Of a DNA stretch of 64,000 bases, positions 11,617 to 24,739 are shown in pieces. Numbering within the stretch: the stretch's first letter is position 1; each line of letters begins with the position of its first letter. The notes beneath the pieces are model-generated. The model was not told the origin of the DNA. It did no database searches and saw nothing but the letters and a program-made list of their open reading frames with translations. This stretch comes from Rhizophagus irregularis (Eukaryota; Glomeromycota; Glomeromycetes; Glomerales; Glomeraceae), in the NCBI RefSeq assembly GCF_026210795.1, contig NC_089435.1, positions 2,480,001-2,544,000 on the forward strand. The letters are read 5' to 3'. Position numbers and translations under genes: made by a program.

Positions 11617-12544
11617 TTTATTGGTGGAAATTTTGTGCCACATTTTGCGTCATAGTCAAAATGATTTTTTTTTTGGCGTTTTTAGTGATAGTTTTTTAGT
11701 TTTTTTTGATTTGAAAGCCCAAATACCTTTTCTTCTTTTTTTTAGAAACATTTGAAGGTTGGTAAGTAGTTTCTTTCTTTAGTTTGTTTTGAGTTTTTAT
11801 TTTTTTTGATTTGGGAACATCACTTATGTTCCTTTTCTTACTTTTTTTATTTAGATATACTTTGTAAGTAGGTATAAGTGCTTTTATGTTTTTATTGATT
11901 TAGGAATGCTACTAACATTTTTTCTTTTTACTTTTTTGTAAAGATAGACCATATCCAAGGACAAAGAACGTGAAAATCAAGAACAAAAAGATAAACACAA
12001 AAATCAATAACAGTATCAAAGGGTAAATTACATTCCAACGTTCAAGAACATGAAAAGCAAGAAAAAATAACACAAATTACTTACCATTCTGAAGTCCAAA
12101 GCCGGAGTTTTGATCCAGAAATATCCCTAAAAAAAGGAAGAAAAAGGAACGTTAGTAGCGTTCCCTAAATTAAAGAACAATACAAAAACGCGAAAAAAGC
12201 CAAATACTCACCCTTCCGAAGTCCAAAGCTGAAGTTTTGATCCGAAAACGTCCTAAAAAAAAGAAGAAAAAGGTACATTAGCAGCGTTCCTAATCAAAAT
12301 AAAAAATAAAAAATAAAATACTCAAATTTCGAAACTTAGAAACGTCCAAGAAAAGGAACGTTAATAGCGTTCCTAACTCTAAGAACAATAAAATAAAAGA
12401 AAATAAAAAAACCACCAAATATGTACCATTCCGATTTCCGAAGTTTAAAGCCGAAAGTTCGTTCCTAAAAAAAAGAATATTAAAAATAGATAAATCGCGT
12501 CACGTTATGCGCCGCAAAACGTGACACAAAATTTCCACCAATAA
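11617..12544. mobile_element. Inverted-repeat element carrying microexon/intron modules
   Basis: The ends TTTTATTGGTGGAAATTTTG (from 11617) and its inverted copy (to 12544) match over about 37 bp with few mismatches. Each arm contains intron-like modules pointing inward. In the right arm, on the minus strand, exon-like segments of 42 nt (12085-12126), 41 nt (12212-12252) and 38 nt (12427-12464) are each preceded by a T-rich tract ending TTTAG and followed by GTAAGT, GTGAGT or GTACAT. The intron between the first two is 85 nt and has a perfect TACTAAC branch site. The exon segments are clearly related to each other (shared TCAAAACT and CTTTGGACTTC). The left arm has weaker plus-strand modules at 11740-11950. 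No ATG frame spans them. Confidence 0.65.
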
Positions 12545-13933
12545 AATCCAAGTGCATTTTTTTTCTTTTTGATCATAACTTAACCATGAAAATTCTTTAA
12601 ATCATTTTCTTTGAAATCCTTTTTTATTAATTTTCGCTTTTGTTTCTCTTTTTTGATATACAAGATTTTGAAATTTTCTTTTTTTTTTAGAACTCTTTTG
12701 AGAATTTTTTTCGTCTGTTTCGTCTATTTCTTCTGAAATAAATTATTTTTATCGCTTTCAGATAAAGATTTATCCTTTTATTTATTTTTACTATTATTTA
12801 CATTTAGCATTAATGGGTTTATAATAACGAAGAAGTATCATTTTTATTTTCGTTAATTTTGATAAAATTGCATGTATAATGATATTGTCGTAGAAAATTA
12901 TTTTTAAAAATAATTTACCTCAAAATTTTTCTCGGCAAAAAAATCCGATTAATGCTAGTGAAAATAGGTTCATACTACCACTAAAATGGTACTAGTCCGA
13001 GCACTATATGTAATAAATGTGGTTGGTGATTCAATCCTTTCCTTTTTTAGCACACAGGTAAAAATGCTGGAATCATACATATGGAATAGGTCGTCCACAT
13101 TATCGTTATTGCCGATCATTTTGCCGATCATTTCAATTATCGATTCGATATTATCTCATAAAAAAAAATACGATTATTGGGCTATTTTTCTTGCAAATTC
13201 CACTATGTATAATAAAACCAAAATTTTTATTTAACCATGTTCATGTAAAATTGATTGAGAAATGAAGTTTTGAAAATTTATTATATTTATTACATAAATT
13301 ATAACAATACAATTGAAGTATTTATTTAATGATAACTTCTCGGTTATTAAAAATTATTCTTGGTTATTTTAGTCATTAATTCTTGAATACCTAAATAATC
13401 ATATTGTAGAAGTATCAAATTTTCGCCCAAAAGCATCTGTGGCTCTTCAAAGTCCGATTAGGAAATGATCGGCGTATATATTATTAATTATTGAAAATTT
13501 CGGCCTAAAGCTAACTTTGAAACCACGTTTTATTTTGCCACAAAATTTTTATACTAAATTAATAATATATTAAACTATTAAATAAAATAATTTAAAATAA
13601 TTTTTTAAAATATTTATGGCCTATAATAAAGTTTCAAAATTAGCGTGATATCACATATATTATGATCGGCAAATGACCGACATGCGATATAAGGTATGTC
13701 CGCCCCGTTACATATGGTTGAAAGGTTGAAATATATTTATGTAAAATAAAGTGATTAAAAATTTTTCATAATAAGAAATCAATTTCCAAAAATGTATCTA
13801 GAATATATCCAAAAGTGACCTCATAGAAAGTTCCAAGATAAAAATCCCCGAATAAAGTTTTATTGCTCCAGAAAAAAATTCATTTCTATATTGCTCCCCT
13901 ACTAAAAAGTATATATATTAATTTTACTGTATA
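12545..13933. other. Intergenic; short inverted repeats around GCCGATCATTT
   Basis: GCCGATCATTTC at 13123-13134 (and again just upstream) recurs inverted at 13463-13474, with a variant near 13661. This hints at a small degraded inverted-repeat element. No gene is supported. The last ~150 bp is the presumed promoter of the channel gene. Confidence 0.4.
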
Positions 13934-16900
13934 ATGAGTCAAGATACGATTATCACAATTGAAGAAGTTCCGCCGCACAATGGAAAGCCGATAACTAAAA
14001 TTGCAATTTCTCCACAGTCAAAATACGTCGTAACATATAGTCAGGAAGATAAATCCTTTGTTGGATGGTGTAGTAAAAATACCCGAAAGGAAGATTCTAC
14101 TGCCAAATTTATTAATATACATTCGCTTATCGGATTGCTTTTTGGTAATAAAGACGACCAAGATCATAAAGATGATGATAATAATGATTATTCGGGACGG
14201 CTTATTGTTGACAATAAAGTCAAACAATATAATTTAGATTTATATGTTTCGGATTATAAGATCTCTGATGATAAGATTATAATTTATGAGGATAATGATG
14301 AATTAGGTCAGTTATTATTATTATTCTTCAAAAATGTATGCCGTAATTTAAGAGTTTTAATTTGTTGATAAGAAAAATTTTTCCTTTTCTGTAGCAATTA
14401 TCTACGATACGAAAAATGAAAAGCAAATTCTTCTCAATTCAAGTTTAAATACTGATTATAAATATAAATTTAACTTCCCATGCTACAAGTTTACAAACTT
14501 TCTTACAAATGGAGATTTAGCTACTTACAATATTATTGAAAGTAAAGGATCTAAGAATCCAACGATAAGCAGAAAACCAGTTCTGTTAATTTATTCTTTG
14601 AATACTAAAGATAATATCTGGGAATGCAAATATACATACGAATTCGACAATATGAATGAAATAGAAATTAGTTGTGGTGGAATAACCAATGACAGGTTAT
14701 GGACGTTATCAAAAAATACCATATTTATATTAGATTTATTAACATTCCAATATCGGAAGATTCCGTTAGAGATAAAAGTATGTATATATTGTGTCACTTT
14801 AATACCAATATTATTATTACTTCAATATAATATTTATTTTTTTAACTTTTTTTATGATTATAGGAAAAAGTAATAGATACTAAAATGATAGAATTGAAAT
14901 TTTTCAAATCTTTAATGGTTATAAGTATTAAAGGCATACATTATATTTATTCTGATAGAATGGATTTTCCAATTAAAATTATCGAGGGATCAAATTTGGA
15001 AAATTCAATCAAATACAATAACTTGATAAAATCTTTTCTTGAAACTAATGATAACCCTAATTTTAGACTTAATGACCAAAATGCTTTCGGAATATTTTAC
15101 GAAAAACCATGGATGGTTAATATGAAAAAGTTCGACTTGGAAGCTTATATAATTAATGACAACTATATTGATTCGGAAGAAATTAGCGATATTAAAGATT
15201 CAATCAATGAAAACATCTTTTACAATATAGGAAAACAATTTACTACAACACAAAATGAAAATGAGTTTATAAAAAAGTACATTATACCAAATTTAGTAAA
15301 CTCAAATGAAAATCAAAATGAATATCATATGAGATTAACAAACAAAAGTGGTGAATTTATTTTAGAAGCTTTTATTAATAATTCATCTCAAAATAGACCT
15401 TTGGCTTCATATAACATTAGGGGCCCTAACTGGAAACATATAGTAGTTAATCGTACTAATATTTTATATAATGATACAGAGTTACATATATACACTTTCA
15501 ACATAGAATTTAAAAAGATCGAATTGAAACTTTGTTATAACCTTGAATTCCTTAAATATGCAATTAAGCTTTATAATAGCAATAAACCAGATGCTTTAGA
15601 AATTGATGAAATCAAAGAAATAGCTCAACCTGCAACTAATGAATTAAAAAAGCAATGGATTCTTTATGCAACAAACCAAAAGTATTTTCTAGCGTATTAT
15701 GGGGAGAACCTCTTAAAATCAGCAATAAAACAACATAATATAGAGTTAATAGAATTGATCTATAACAAAATACTTGAACATTTCAAAGAAAATCCGAATA
15801 ATAATATTCACTTATTATCACTGTTATGTAAGAATATGCCATATTTAAATCAATATTATTCTGGATTTTTATCAAAATATTATAATGAAATGAATTTGTT
15901 TGCAGATTCTTCAAATTCAAGCATGACATATAATAACCTTCAGCATCTTTATTCTTATCATAATGAATTAAAAATATCTAATAATACATTCATATATTAC
16001 TTTCTTCGTAAATTTAGATCATATAACTGGAATTTTCTTTATCCATTACGAATATTTTCAAAATTTTTTAAATCACGAATATATTTACTAGTATTATTTT
16101 TTAGTGTTATAAGGTTCTCTTTCACTTTTACTCATGATACCGATATTAGACTATACTGCACACTAGATGTTATCACTATTATTATTCTATCCTTCATGAA
16201 ATATTGGAAATCACGTCCACTATTAGTACTTCTGTTATATACTGTCATTATAGCACTTTCTTTTCGTAATCATGGAATTATTATAATTTTATTCTTCAGG
16301 AAATATTGGAAATCACAGACACAATTAATTTTCATGATATGTATTGCTTTCATTGTCAATCCCAAATTAGCAAATATTATGATTGTAATGAATATATTCG
16401 CAAGAAAATATCCTAAAGCACCTTTTATATATATTGTCGGCATTCTTGGCTTAATTATATATGTCGCCATTCATAGTTATAATGAAATTTTTACGATTAT
16501 TCCAGTTTTTATATTTGCATACTTCATAAAATATTTTGAATCATTTAAATTTCAATTAGCACTTCTAATATTATTAATTAATGGTTATGCTCTTTATTTA
16601 TTATCATATTTTTCAATTTTAAAGACAAATATTTTATTTGGTTTATTCGAAGTCCCATTTGTATTTGGAATATCAATATCCGTCATACTCTTTATTATTT
16701 GCGCATTTTTTATCAAATTTGTCTTTAATGAACGACAAACTAGACCAAAACTTACATTTTTAGTTCCATTCCCCGGTTATATGACATATCCAAAAGATTA
16801 TAATTTTTTTGAAGAATTATTTATCAAACCTCAATCAAGTCCTTTTACAAAAACACAAAATAATGATCTTTATAAAACTTGGAATGGTGAAGCCATTATT

Positions 16901-18273
16901 AATTTTAAATGGAGAGTATTTGGTAGATATTATTATGCAGGAATCTGGATTTTATTTATAATTTATCTAGCATGTTTTACATTAGCATCAATTCCTTATG
17001 ATATTTTTAATGATGAAAATAGAAAAAAACTTTTCTTTTTATCAATTATTCTTGGATTTATTCACTTATTATTTGAAGTTCGTCAATTTATTTGGAGCCC
17101 AATTAAATGGATATTTGATATATGGAATTTGTTTGGTAATTAAATTTTTTTTAATAATGTTTTTTTTTTTTAAATAACTTATTAATAATTAATTTATATA
17201 TAGATCTTAGTGCATATCTTGTACCTGTTTTAACTTCTATATACTGGATTAATAGTTATATAAATGAAGAAAGCACAGACTATACAAATGCTATTTCAGT
17301 TTCATGCCTTTTGCTTGATATAAAATTTTTACTTTTCTTTAGAGCTTTTGAATCTTTTGGAATTTATTTTGCTATTATAATAGGAGTTGCTAAAAGAATT
17401 ATTTCTTTTCTTTTTATTATACTTATCATTTTATTTGGTTTTGCGCATGCATTTTTTATATTGTTAAAACCAAAATCTGAATATGACCGAGATTTGAATG
17501 ATTTAAATAACCCTTGGTCACTTACAAAAAAATATCATCAAGTAACAGAAGATACCAATATTGATGAAACTGCAATCTTGATTGAAGAACCAAGCAGTAA
17601 CACCAATTTATTTACTAATTACCCTAATTCACTTCTTTCTATGTATTTATTTCTTACAGGTAATGTTTTAAAAAGCAAAATAATTAATTAATCTACTATT
17701 ATTAACAATATTTATAATTTATAATTTAATAATAGGAGACAGAAACTCTTTATCAGCGTGGTCACCAAATGATAATCCATTAATGATATTATTGATGATA
17801 ATATTTTCATTTGTTATTGTTTTGTACCTTATGAATTTATTCATCGGATTATTGAATATGGCTATTGAGGCAGATAATAATCGAGCGTCTTATTTAGCAC
17901 AAAAAGTATTGGTTAGTAATGATTGTAATTAATTTTTTAAGTTTACAATTGATTCTGAAATTTAACTTGGTTTTTTGTAATTTTTTTTTTTTTTATAGAT
18001 TCTTAGAGAAATTGAATTATTTTATTTATTTCCGAATCAAAGACGTTGGAAAACTTGGTTCCCTGATATTATGTAATTATTTTCTTTCTATTTATATTAA
18101 ATATTATTCAAATATATTAAAATTCTTTTTTTTTATTTTGCAGTTATTATTATGCGGACGTTGACAAAGTCGTCAAAGTTAATGAAAAACAAGGACTTTT
18201 TCAAATGAAAGAAATAACTTTTAAGACAACCTTTGGTAAAGATAGATTAGACTTAGAATTGGGGAAAATATGA
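13934..18273 (+). CDS. WD40-like/TRP-type ion-transport protein, 7 exons, 1287 aa
   Basis: Exons by frame and splice signals: 13934-14306, 14395-14777, 14864-17135, 17204-17659, 17736-17911, 17999-18072, 18144-18273. They sum to 3864 nt, exactly 1288 codons. All six introns are GT-AG and 68-88 nt. The N-terminus (ISPQSKYVVTYS, residues ~27-38) looks like WD40 blades and is cytosolic. Membrane helices begin near residue 654; about eight or nine run to ~860. After a soluble loop comes a six-helix-channel-like core: the WNLFDLSAYLVP helix (~1006), a helix-rich stretch, the pore loop MYLFLTGD ending near 1162, and a last helix with MNLFIGLLNMAIE. The LTGD pore tip and IGLLN after it are what TRP/polycystin-type cation channels show. 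Ion selectivity and trigger are unknown. The gene appears intact. A family with this layout is expanded in Rhizophagus. Confidence 0.9.
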
Positions 18274-18746
18274 AACTTTTTATCTCAGAATTTATATATT
18301 AGAATTGATGAATTATAAAAAAAATTTTGTTATTTTATCTCATAAACATAAAAAATTAACACTTGACATGTGTTAATGTGTTAAACTATTAAAAATTTAA
18401 TAAAGTATTTACAAAATGAGACCTACTTGTATATCATCATTATTATTATCAGAAAACAGATTTACTGTATCTTCTTGACTAACTTTAATATACCATATCT
18501 GACCAAATCCTTAGTAGTTAGTACACTCGACAAAAGACTCGTTTTCTCGAGTATTTTCTTCACTGAAAGATCCACTTAGAGATTGGAACCGGAATTAAAA
18601 AATAAATCTGGTTTTAACTTATAATATATCTGGTTCTTTCGAGTCCTTCGAATTTAAATCTGGTTTTATTCGATTTTTTCGGTTATCCAGATATGATAAA
18701 TCCAGTTTCCTTCGTTCCATCTGGATTTATTATATCCTGTTTTCTT

Positions 18747-18803
18747 TCGATATTCAGATTTAAATTCGAATCGAAGGAAACCAGATTTAAATCTGAATAT
18801 CGA
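18747..18803. repeat. 19 bp-arm palindrome in an AATCTGG repeat field
   Basis: TCGATATTCAGATTTAAAT at 18747-18765 matches, inverted and exactly, 18785-18803, with 19 bases between. Confidence 0.8.
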
Positions 18804-19764
18804 ATACCGGATCTACCACCTTCTTGATTATTTTCATTAATATGCCATCCGAAACTATATTATATTTTATTACGCCATATTTATTATTACAGTTATACAG
18901 TATACGAAAACAATCCTTTATCTTTATTATCTACAGAAGCACAGATCGCTGTAGTGATTGTATAATTGTATCTACTCACGCTCTTCACAACCATAATAAA
19001 AGATCGACAATAGAAAATATCTTAAATCTAACAAGTTTACTTATCTTACATGTACTAGTCACATAAAGTTTTACTTGTGTTTTTTTCTTTGCAGCAAAGA
19101 AACATTATTTCGGTAATCCAACATTCATGCAGGAAAGCTTGGGATGGTGTACATAATGTACTCCCGATTTAACTCGCTCCTTATAGTCTAACTATATTAA
19201 AATCTTGTATTACACATACGTCTTAAATTATTTGTACTATCTGGAATAGGTTAAAATAATAATTAAGAACAATTAAAGGATATAAAACAATGATATTTTA
19301 AGATGGTAAAACTTGAGAATGGAGCGTGCACAGTTTTGGAGTCGGCTCACGGTTCCCAGCTCGGTTCGGTTCAAACCGACTTGAATCACTTTGTTTCACG
19401 TGACGTTACACGAATTTCCAAAAAGGAAATTTTGTTCCCTGAAAAATTATGTTGTACTGTATTCCAAAAAAGGAAATTCCCGTGCTGATCATTTAATTCT
19501 GGCTGGAATTAAGAATTTATTAATTTGCTAATTATAGACTTTAGCTAACTCTAGCCGTTCCTTAAATTAATAATAAAATAAATCATAAAATTATTTTAAA
19601 TAATTGCTATTATTATTAATTTGATATTATTATTATTAATTTTATTTATTATTATTTAAGTATTGCGAATTTTGGAAATTGCGCATAGTAAATTATAGTG
19701 GACAATACTGAAGTGGAAACTAACAAATAAGAATGCGAAAAACAAAAAAAACTTACCAAAGTTT

Positions 19765-19865
19765 GAGTCACTTGAGTCGGCTTGAGTCGCTGTAGTTGGT
19801 TTGAGTCGCTTGAGTCGGTTCGAGTCGCTCAAGTCGGTTCGAGTCGGTTTAGACTGAGCCGTTCC
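19765..19865. repeat. GAGTCG minisatellite
   Basis: About nine degenerate copies of CTTGAGTCGG/GTTCGAGTCGG, periods of 9-11 bp. A tRNA T-loop-like GGTTCGAG occurs by chance inside; there is no cloverleaf. Confidence 0.75.
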
Positions 19866-20429
19866 AAGTCAGTTTAACCGCTCTATTGAGCTGGAGCTGA
19901 ACCGATGAGTGGCTTCCCATCTCTAAATATCGATCTCTGGAGCGAGCCGACAAAGTAAAATAAATTCTATTACCGATTCTTCCAGCTCTAGTGAAGGATG
20001 AAGATGACGAAGAGGAAAGGAATAACAAAGTGAATCAAGTAAAGAAAAAAGATAATAAATTTTTAGTTAAAACCTTTTATTTTAAAAATATTACTTAAGA
20101 GTACAAACGTGTTTTGAAAGTCAAGATTCAAGTAAAGTTCATAATACTCTGTGGTACAAGGATGGTTTGTTTATTTACAAGACATGTAATGCCGCATAAC
20201 GGTCTTTTTTTTTACAAGGAGAGAAGTGCCATATATTGATTAAGCCTTTATTTTTTATTTTTATTTTTTTAAGAACACTAAAATTAAAATTGAAAAGCAC
20301 TACAGTCAAATCAGTTCATGCATAACATAACAAATAAATAATTTTATAACATGATTTTACAATAACAGAAATTAATGTACACTCTCACTCGCTTTCATGT
20401 CATTCATGTTGTCAGTTGGCTTCATTTCA

Positions 20430-21906
20430 TCAGTCATCATTAGTTTTCATTCCATCATTTGTTTTCGTGTTGTCAGTTTTTTTCATTTCATCATTCGTCT
20501 TAATGTTATCATTCGTTTTTATTTCATCACTCATTTTCATTTCATCATTCATTTTCATTTCATCACTCGTTTTCATGTCATTAGTCATTTTTCTTTCATC
20601 ACTCGTTTTTATTTTGTCATTCATTTTAATGTCATCATTCATTTTAATGTCATCGTTCGTTTTAATGTCATCGTTCGTTTTTATGTCATCAATCGTTTTA
20701 GTATCATCACTAGTTGCAGCCGATATACCCATATTCAAGTCATCACTAGTTTGTCCATATGGATGATCATCAGCAGTAGCTTGAATTCTCGTCACCAAGT
20801 CATCACTAGTTTGTCCGTATGGATGGTCATCAACAGTAACTGGTACGCTCGTCATCAAATCATCACTAGTTTGTCCGTATGGATGATCATCAACAGTGAT
20901 TGGATTAGTTTGTCTATATGAACTACTATCAGCAGCTGTCGATACATTCGTAATTGTAGTTTGCCCGTATGGATAATTATTAGCAGTAACCGGTGCTACA
21001 TTCGTCATGACAACGCTGTATGGATGATTACTAGCAGTAGCCGGTACTACATTCGTCATGCCCACAACGTATGGATGATATACAACAGGCTGTCTGTATG
21101 GAGCAGCAGCAGCAGCAGCATCTTCTTTACTTTTTCTTCTCTGTGCATAAGTGTAAACTACTATAGCAAAGTAAATCTGCGTTTACATTAAATAAAATAA
21201 TAATTATTAATATTTCTTAATTTGAATAGAATAATTTACCAAAAAAAAAAAAAAAAATAGACATATATATTATTTTTAATATGTACCGATAAAAGGGATG
21301 CAAAAATGGAAATAGCAATGGATACTGGCAGAAAATCACATTTGTAAAAAAGACATGATGAATCAGATACTTCAATGATAGTAACTATGAAATTACTTAA
21401 AATATCATGAAGTGTAGAGAGAATAACTATGCCAGAATATATTCTCAAATTTTTATAAGTATTCTAAAATAAAATTTAAATAGAATTAATAGAATATTTA
21501 ATTTATCGAATAACATTAATATTTTTACTTATTTCATTACATACTGCACAAGTCAATACGTATAGTCCAAACGCTGCTCCAAGTGTTGTTAATGCATAAA
21601 GAACAATCTGTATCACTATTTTGTTAAAAAAAAAAAAAAAAAAAAATCATTTAATACCTTTTATTTTTTTTTATAAAAAATAAAGGGATGATACTTTTAA
21701 AAAGAGATTTACCTGTTCTAATTAAAATTGCACATGAATAAATTCCATAACACTTTATTTTTGAAAATATTTTGTTAAAGACGTTCACATACTTTATTAA
21801 ACCTTGAAAGAATTTAAAAACATACAAGCCATAATAATGTTATAATCAGAACTCCAGCTTTTAGTGGAATACAACAGCAACAATTATTCAGTCTTGCTAT
21901 AAACAT
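20430..21906 (-). CDS. Four-TM membrane protein with repeat-rich C-tail, 5 exons, 371 aa
   Basis: Exons (minus): 21906-21826, 21752-21713, 21615-21545, 21463-21287, 21176-20430, total 1116 nt with consistent phases. Translation starts MFIARLNNCCCC, so a cysteine cluster that could be palmitoylated precedes the first helix. Four hydrophobic helices follow: about residues 16-39, 42-63, 72-95 and 108-132. This resembles MARVEL/tetraspan topology. The cytosolic tail begins with a basic RRKSKE and six alanines, then a block of HPYGQTSDD units (three close copies, two weaker), then about sixteen copies of a 5-6 residue unit of the K-T/M-N-D-D/E type, strongly charged. The tail repeats are nucleotide minisatellites (20440-20700 and 20740-20900). 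I do not recognise the family. It may be a plasma-membrane or vesicle protein; function unknown. Confidence 0.75.
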
Positions 21907-24150
21907 CCTAATTATTTTGTGAAAAAATGATTTTAAAGGACAAACAAACAACCCAACTTACATTATTTATAAGAATGGAGAATTGGCTTGTAGATCTTGC
22001 GGAGTTTCCAGAAGTGCAAAATTGCAAATACATATGCGATAAGCCAAATTTAAATGAACGTCAAGTTTAATGAGTATAATAAAATTGTGTATAAAAAATC
22101 AGAGCTTTTGTTTCCAGTTGTTTTTGAACGTAAGATCAGCATATTCCAATTTTAAGTAATTAGCTTGGAGAAAAAAGTAGAAAAAAGTAGAAAAAAGTCC
22201 GTACAATATCTAACTTTAATTGTGGTATTATCTTAATTAATTTGATAAACATACTAACCAAGAAAGCTGTACAATTTATACTAAGTCAGCTTCTTTATTT
22301 GAACGTAATAGTCACAATATAAATGTAGATCATAATCAAATATGATAATGAAAATAAATTAGAATAATGATTAATTTAGTAAATTTAGTTAAGTATAATA
22401 TGTTACGTAATAACTATCATTTGACTTTTTTTTCTTATTTTATTTATTTATTATTTTGTTATTTAATTAAAATAAAGGATGCACATATACCATTGGTTTT
22501 TTTTTATTAATTATAGTTACTAATATTTTTCTTTTTAAGGCTTATTAAAATAAAACAATAATTTCGGAATAATTACAGTATTAATTAGTACTTATTAATA
22601 AATTGATTTTAAAAATAAATCCATAAAATTAGAAATAGGAATAATAAGGCGACACAAAAAAAAATTGGTTCTCATATCACGGACGGGTCACCTGAGTGGA
22701 AAAATTCATCAACCAATAAAAATGCTCCACAACATATCAGATCTTTGTGACAGATTATTTGGCGCGGTAATTTTAAAAAATCACAAAATCTACCTTTCCT
22801 TTTAATTTAAAATTTTTAAACTTGCATTTTGGGTATATTTTCGCCTGCTCTGAGTTTACTTAGAGTTTTGATGACAATTTTATAAATATCGTCTTTGTCG
22901 ATTGTTTAAAAAAAAAAAGGTTTGTTAAATTACTTTTTTTGATTAAATGTGATAAAGAACATACAATTCATGTCATAATTATTAGTAAATATATATAAAA
23001 AATAAATAAAGTAATATAATGTATAAGAATTTTAAAAAATATTGCATTATATAATTGTTAGATAAAATTTATAAAAAATACATAATATTATCTAATCTAT
23101 ATATCAAATAAAATTTATATTTAAACTATTATGAAATTTATTAAATAAAAAAATGATTATCTTTATAAAAGTTTTCAATGTTGTATACAAATAAAAAATA
23201 CTTTAAAAAAAAGATCATACGTAAATTTTTTTTTTTTAGTTTAAAAAAAAATCAAGGAGAAATCACTTTCACCCTAACAAATTCAGCAATAGTAAGTTCA
23301 ATGCTGCACTTATCCTGTAACGTAACCCATAAAATTGAATTGATGATCATCTTTCGTAGATCACCTGCGTTTATTATCTAATTATTTAAATAAATGAAAG
23401 AATATTATTATTTAAAAAATAAATAAATTTTTATTTTAAACAATTGATTAAAAGTTTATGAATTATTTCCAAAATATTATCATGAGGAGGTTCCTTTGAT
23501 AAGAGTAAATTGTCCTATAAATCTAAATACTGAAATACATCACCAGACGTAAAATCTAAAATCCATTTTGGAACCGAAGGATTTCCTCTTTTATGATAAA
23601 ATTATTGCTGTCTCGTTCAATAGAATGAATTACACAATACAAATTAGGGTGAATTTTGCTAGTATGGTACTCATTAAAAAGCTCTGTATTTTTTTTTTAA
23701 TAGATTTTTTATTTAATTTATGGCGCAGTTAATCGTATACAAATTTTACATTTTTTTTTAAATTCTAAATATTTTGATGCAATAATATCATTTATATAAC
23801 AATTTTTATATGATATTTAGTAATTTTTATTATCAATCAATTATTAATAAATAATTACTACCGTCAAATTTTTTTTTTAATTGCCGAACCGCATGTGATG
23901 GGATGAAAATTGTTATAATCGGTGCGGGCTACGAATAATATTTTATTTTAGTGATGCAAAAAACACACTTTGTATCTGGTAACCTTATGGCTACAGGTGA
24001 CCTGGACGCTTCAAAAAACATTATATTATAATTCAAAAATTTTTATTATCTTATTTGCTGTTTAGCAATACAGTATATGCAATATACGTATATAAAATAT
24101 AAGATAGTTAAGCAAGAGTTAAAATCGAAAATTAAAATGAGATGTCCCAT
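21907..24150. other. 2.2 kb intergenic AT-rich DNA
   Basis: Promoter side of the four-TM gene, then poly-A/T-rich DNA. GGCGCGGTAA at about 22761 is the only GC-rich phrase. No coding frame of substance on either strand. Confidence 0.45.
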
Positions 24151-24164
24151 TTGCTTCAAAGCTC

Positions 24165-24735
24165 ACTGCTTAAATGAATACAAAAAGAAAACAATAAAAA
24201 GGAATAAAAGAGCAATGTTAAGAACATTTCTCGTTGAATAAATAGAATGAATAAAAAAACCCTTACTCATGTAAGTCCGGTGCATCTCAGCCGACATTCC
24301 TATAAATAAAAATAAATATAACGCTTCTAATCAAACAAACATCATGAAAATTTCGTAAGTCCGAACCATTTTGGCTGGAATTTTTACAAAATAGAAGTAG
24401 CAAATAGAAATGTTAGGAACGCTCTCCATTAAATAAACATAAAAAAAAATCTCTTCCTCTTTCTCTTCTCATTACTTGTAAGTCCTTCGTCTTGGCCTGC
24501 ATTTCCTACAAAATAAAAGTAAACAGAAACGTTAGAAATGTTTCTTATCAAATAAACCTATCCTTTCCTTACCAATTACGGCATGACCCGTAAGTCCGTC
24601 CAGTCTTAAAAACAATTCGAAGTAGTGTCCATAATGTTTCAATTAAAAAAAGTTACAGTATAAATGAAATTAGAAAAAGTACGTTAGCAACGTTCTCAAA
24701 GCCTAAAAGAATCAGAAACAAAAAATAGAACATAC
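24165..24735 (-). other. Microexon/intron module array
   Basis: Four modules, ~110-130 nt apart, read on the minus strand. Each has a (C)TAAC-type branch site, a T-rich tract ending AG, a ~30 nt exon-like segment ending in or near GGACTTAC, and a GTAA-type donor. Clear examples: the segment ending the tract TTTTATTTTGTAG near 24512 (30 nt), and the one after TTATTTATAG near 24303 (33 nt). The segments resemble one another (GGACTTAC shared by all four). Frames across them are not conserved, and no initiator is obvious. This is the same kind of array as at 11.7-12.5, 39.9-40.4 and 52.1-53.65 kb. Confidence 0.55.
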
Positions 24736-24739
24736 CCAA

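Larger units (their letters stand above)
18274..20391. other. Intergenic with palindromic and GAGTCG-rich repeats
   Basis: At 18590-18815, a loose repeat of AAATCTGGTTT phrases includes the palindrome at 18747-18803. At 19337-19400 and 19765-19915, GAGTCGGTT-type phrases face each other in opposite orientation, consistent with the ends of a degraded ~580 bp element. A possible 3' exon at 19989-20098 (plus; acidic then lysine-rich peptide after TTCCAG) lacks any partner. No gene is supported. Confidence 0.45.

Noticed and set aside
12986-13234. 82-codon plus-strand frame with hydrophobic segments
   Set aside because: Composition reflects AT-rich DNA, no splice partner and no recognisable motif.
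19795-19860. GGTTCGAGTC matching a tRNA T-loop
   Set aside because: It belongs to the GAGTCG minisatellite; there is no A-box, anticodon stem or acceptor pairing around it.
20397-20921. 174-codon plus-strand frame rich in Ile/Phe/Ser/His
   Set aside because: It is the antisense shadow of the repeat-coding last exon of the four-TM gene.
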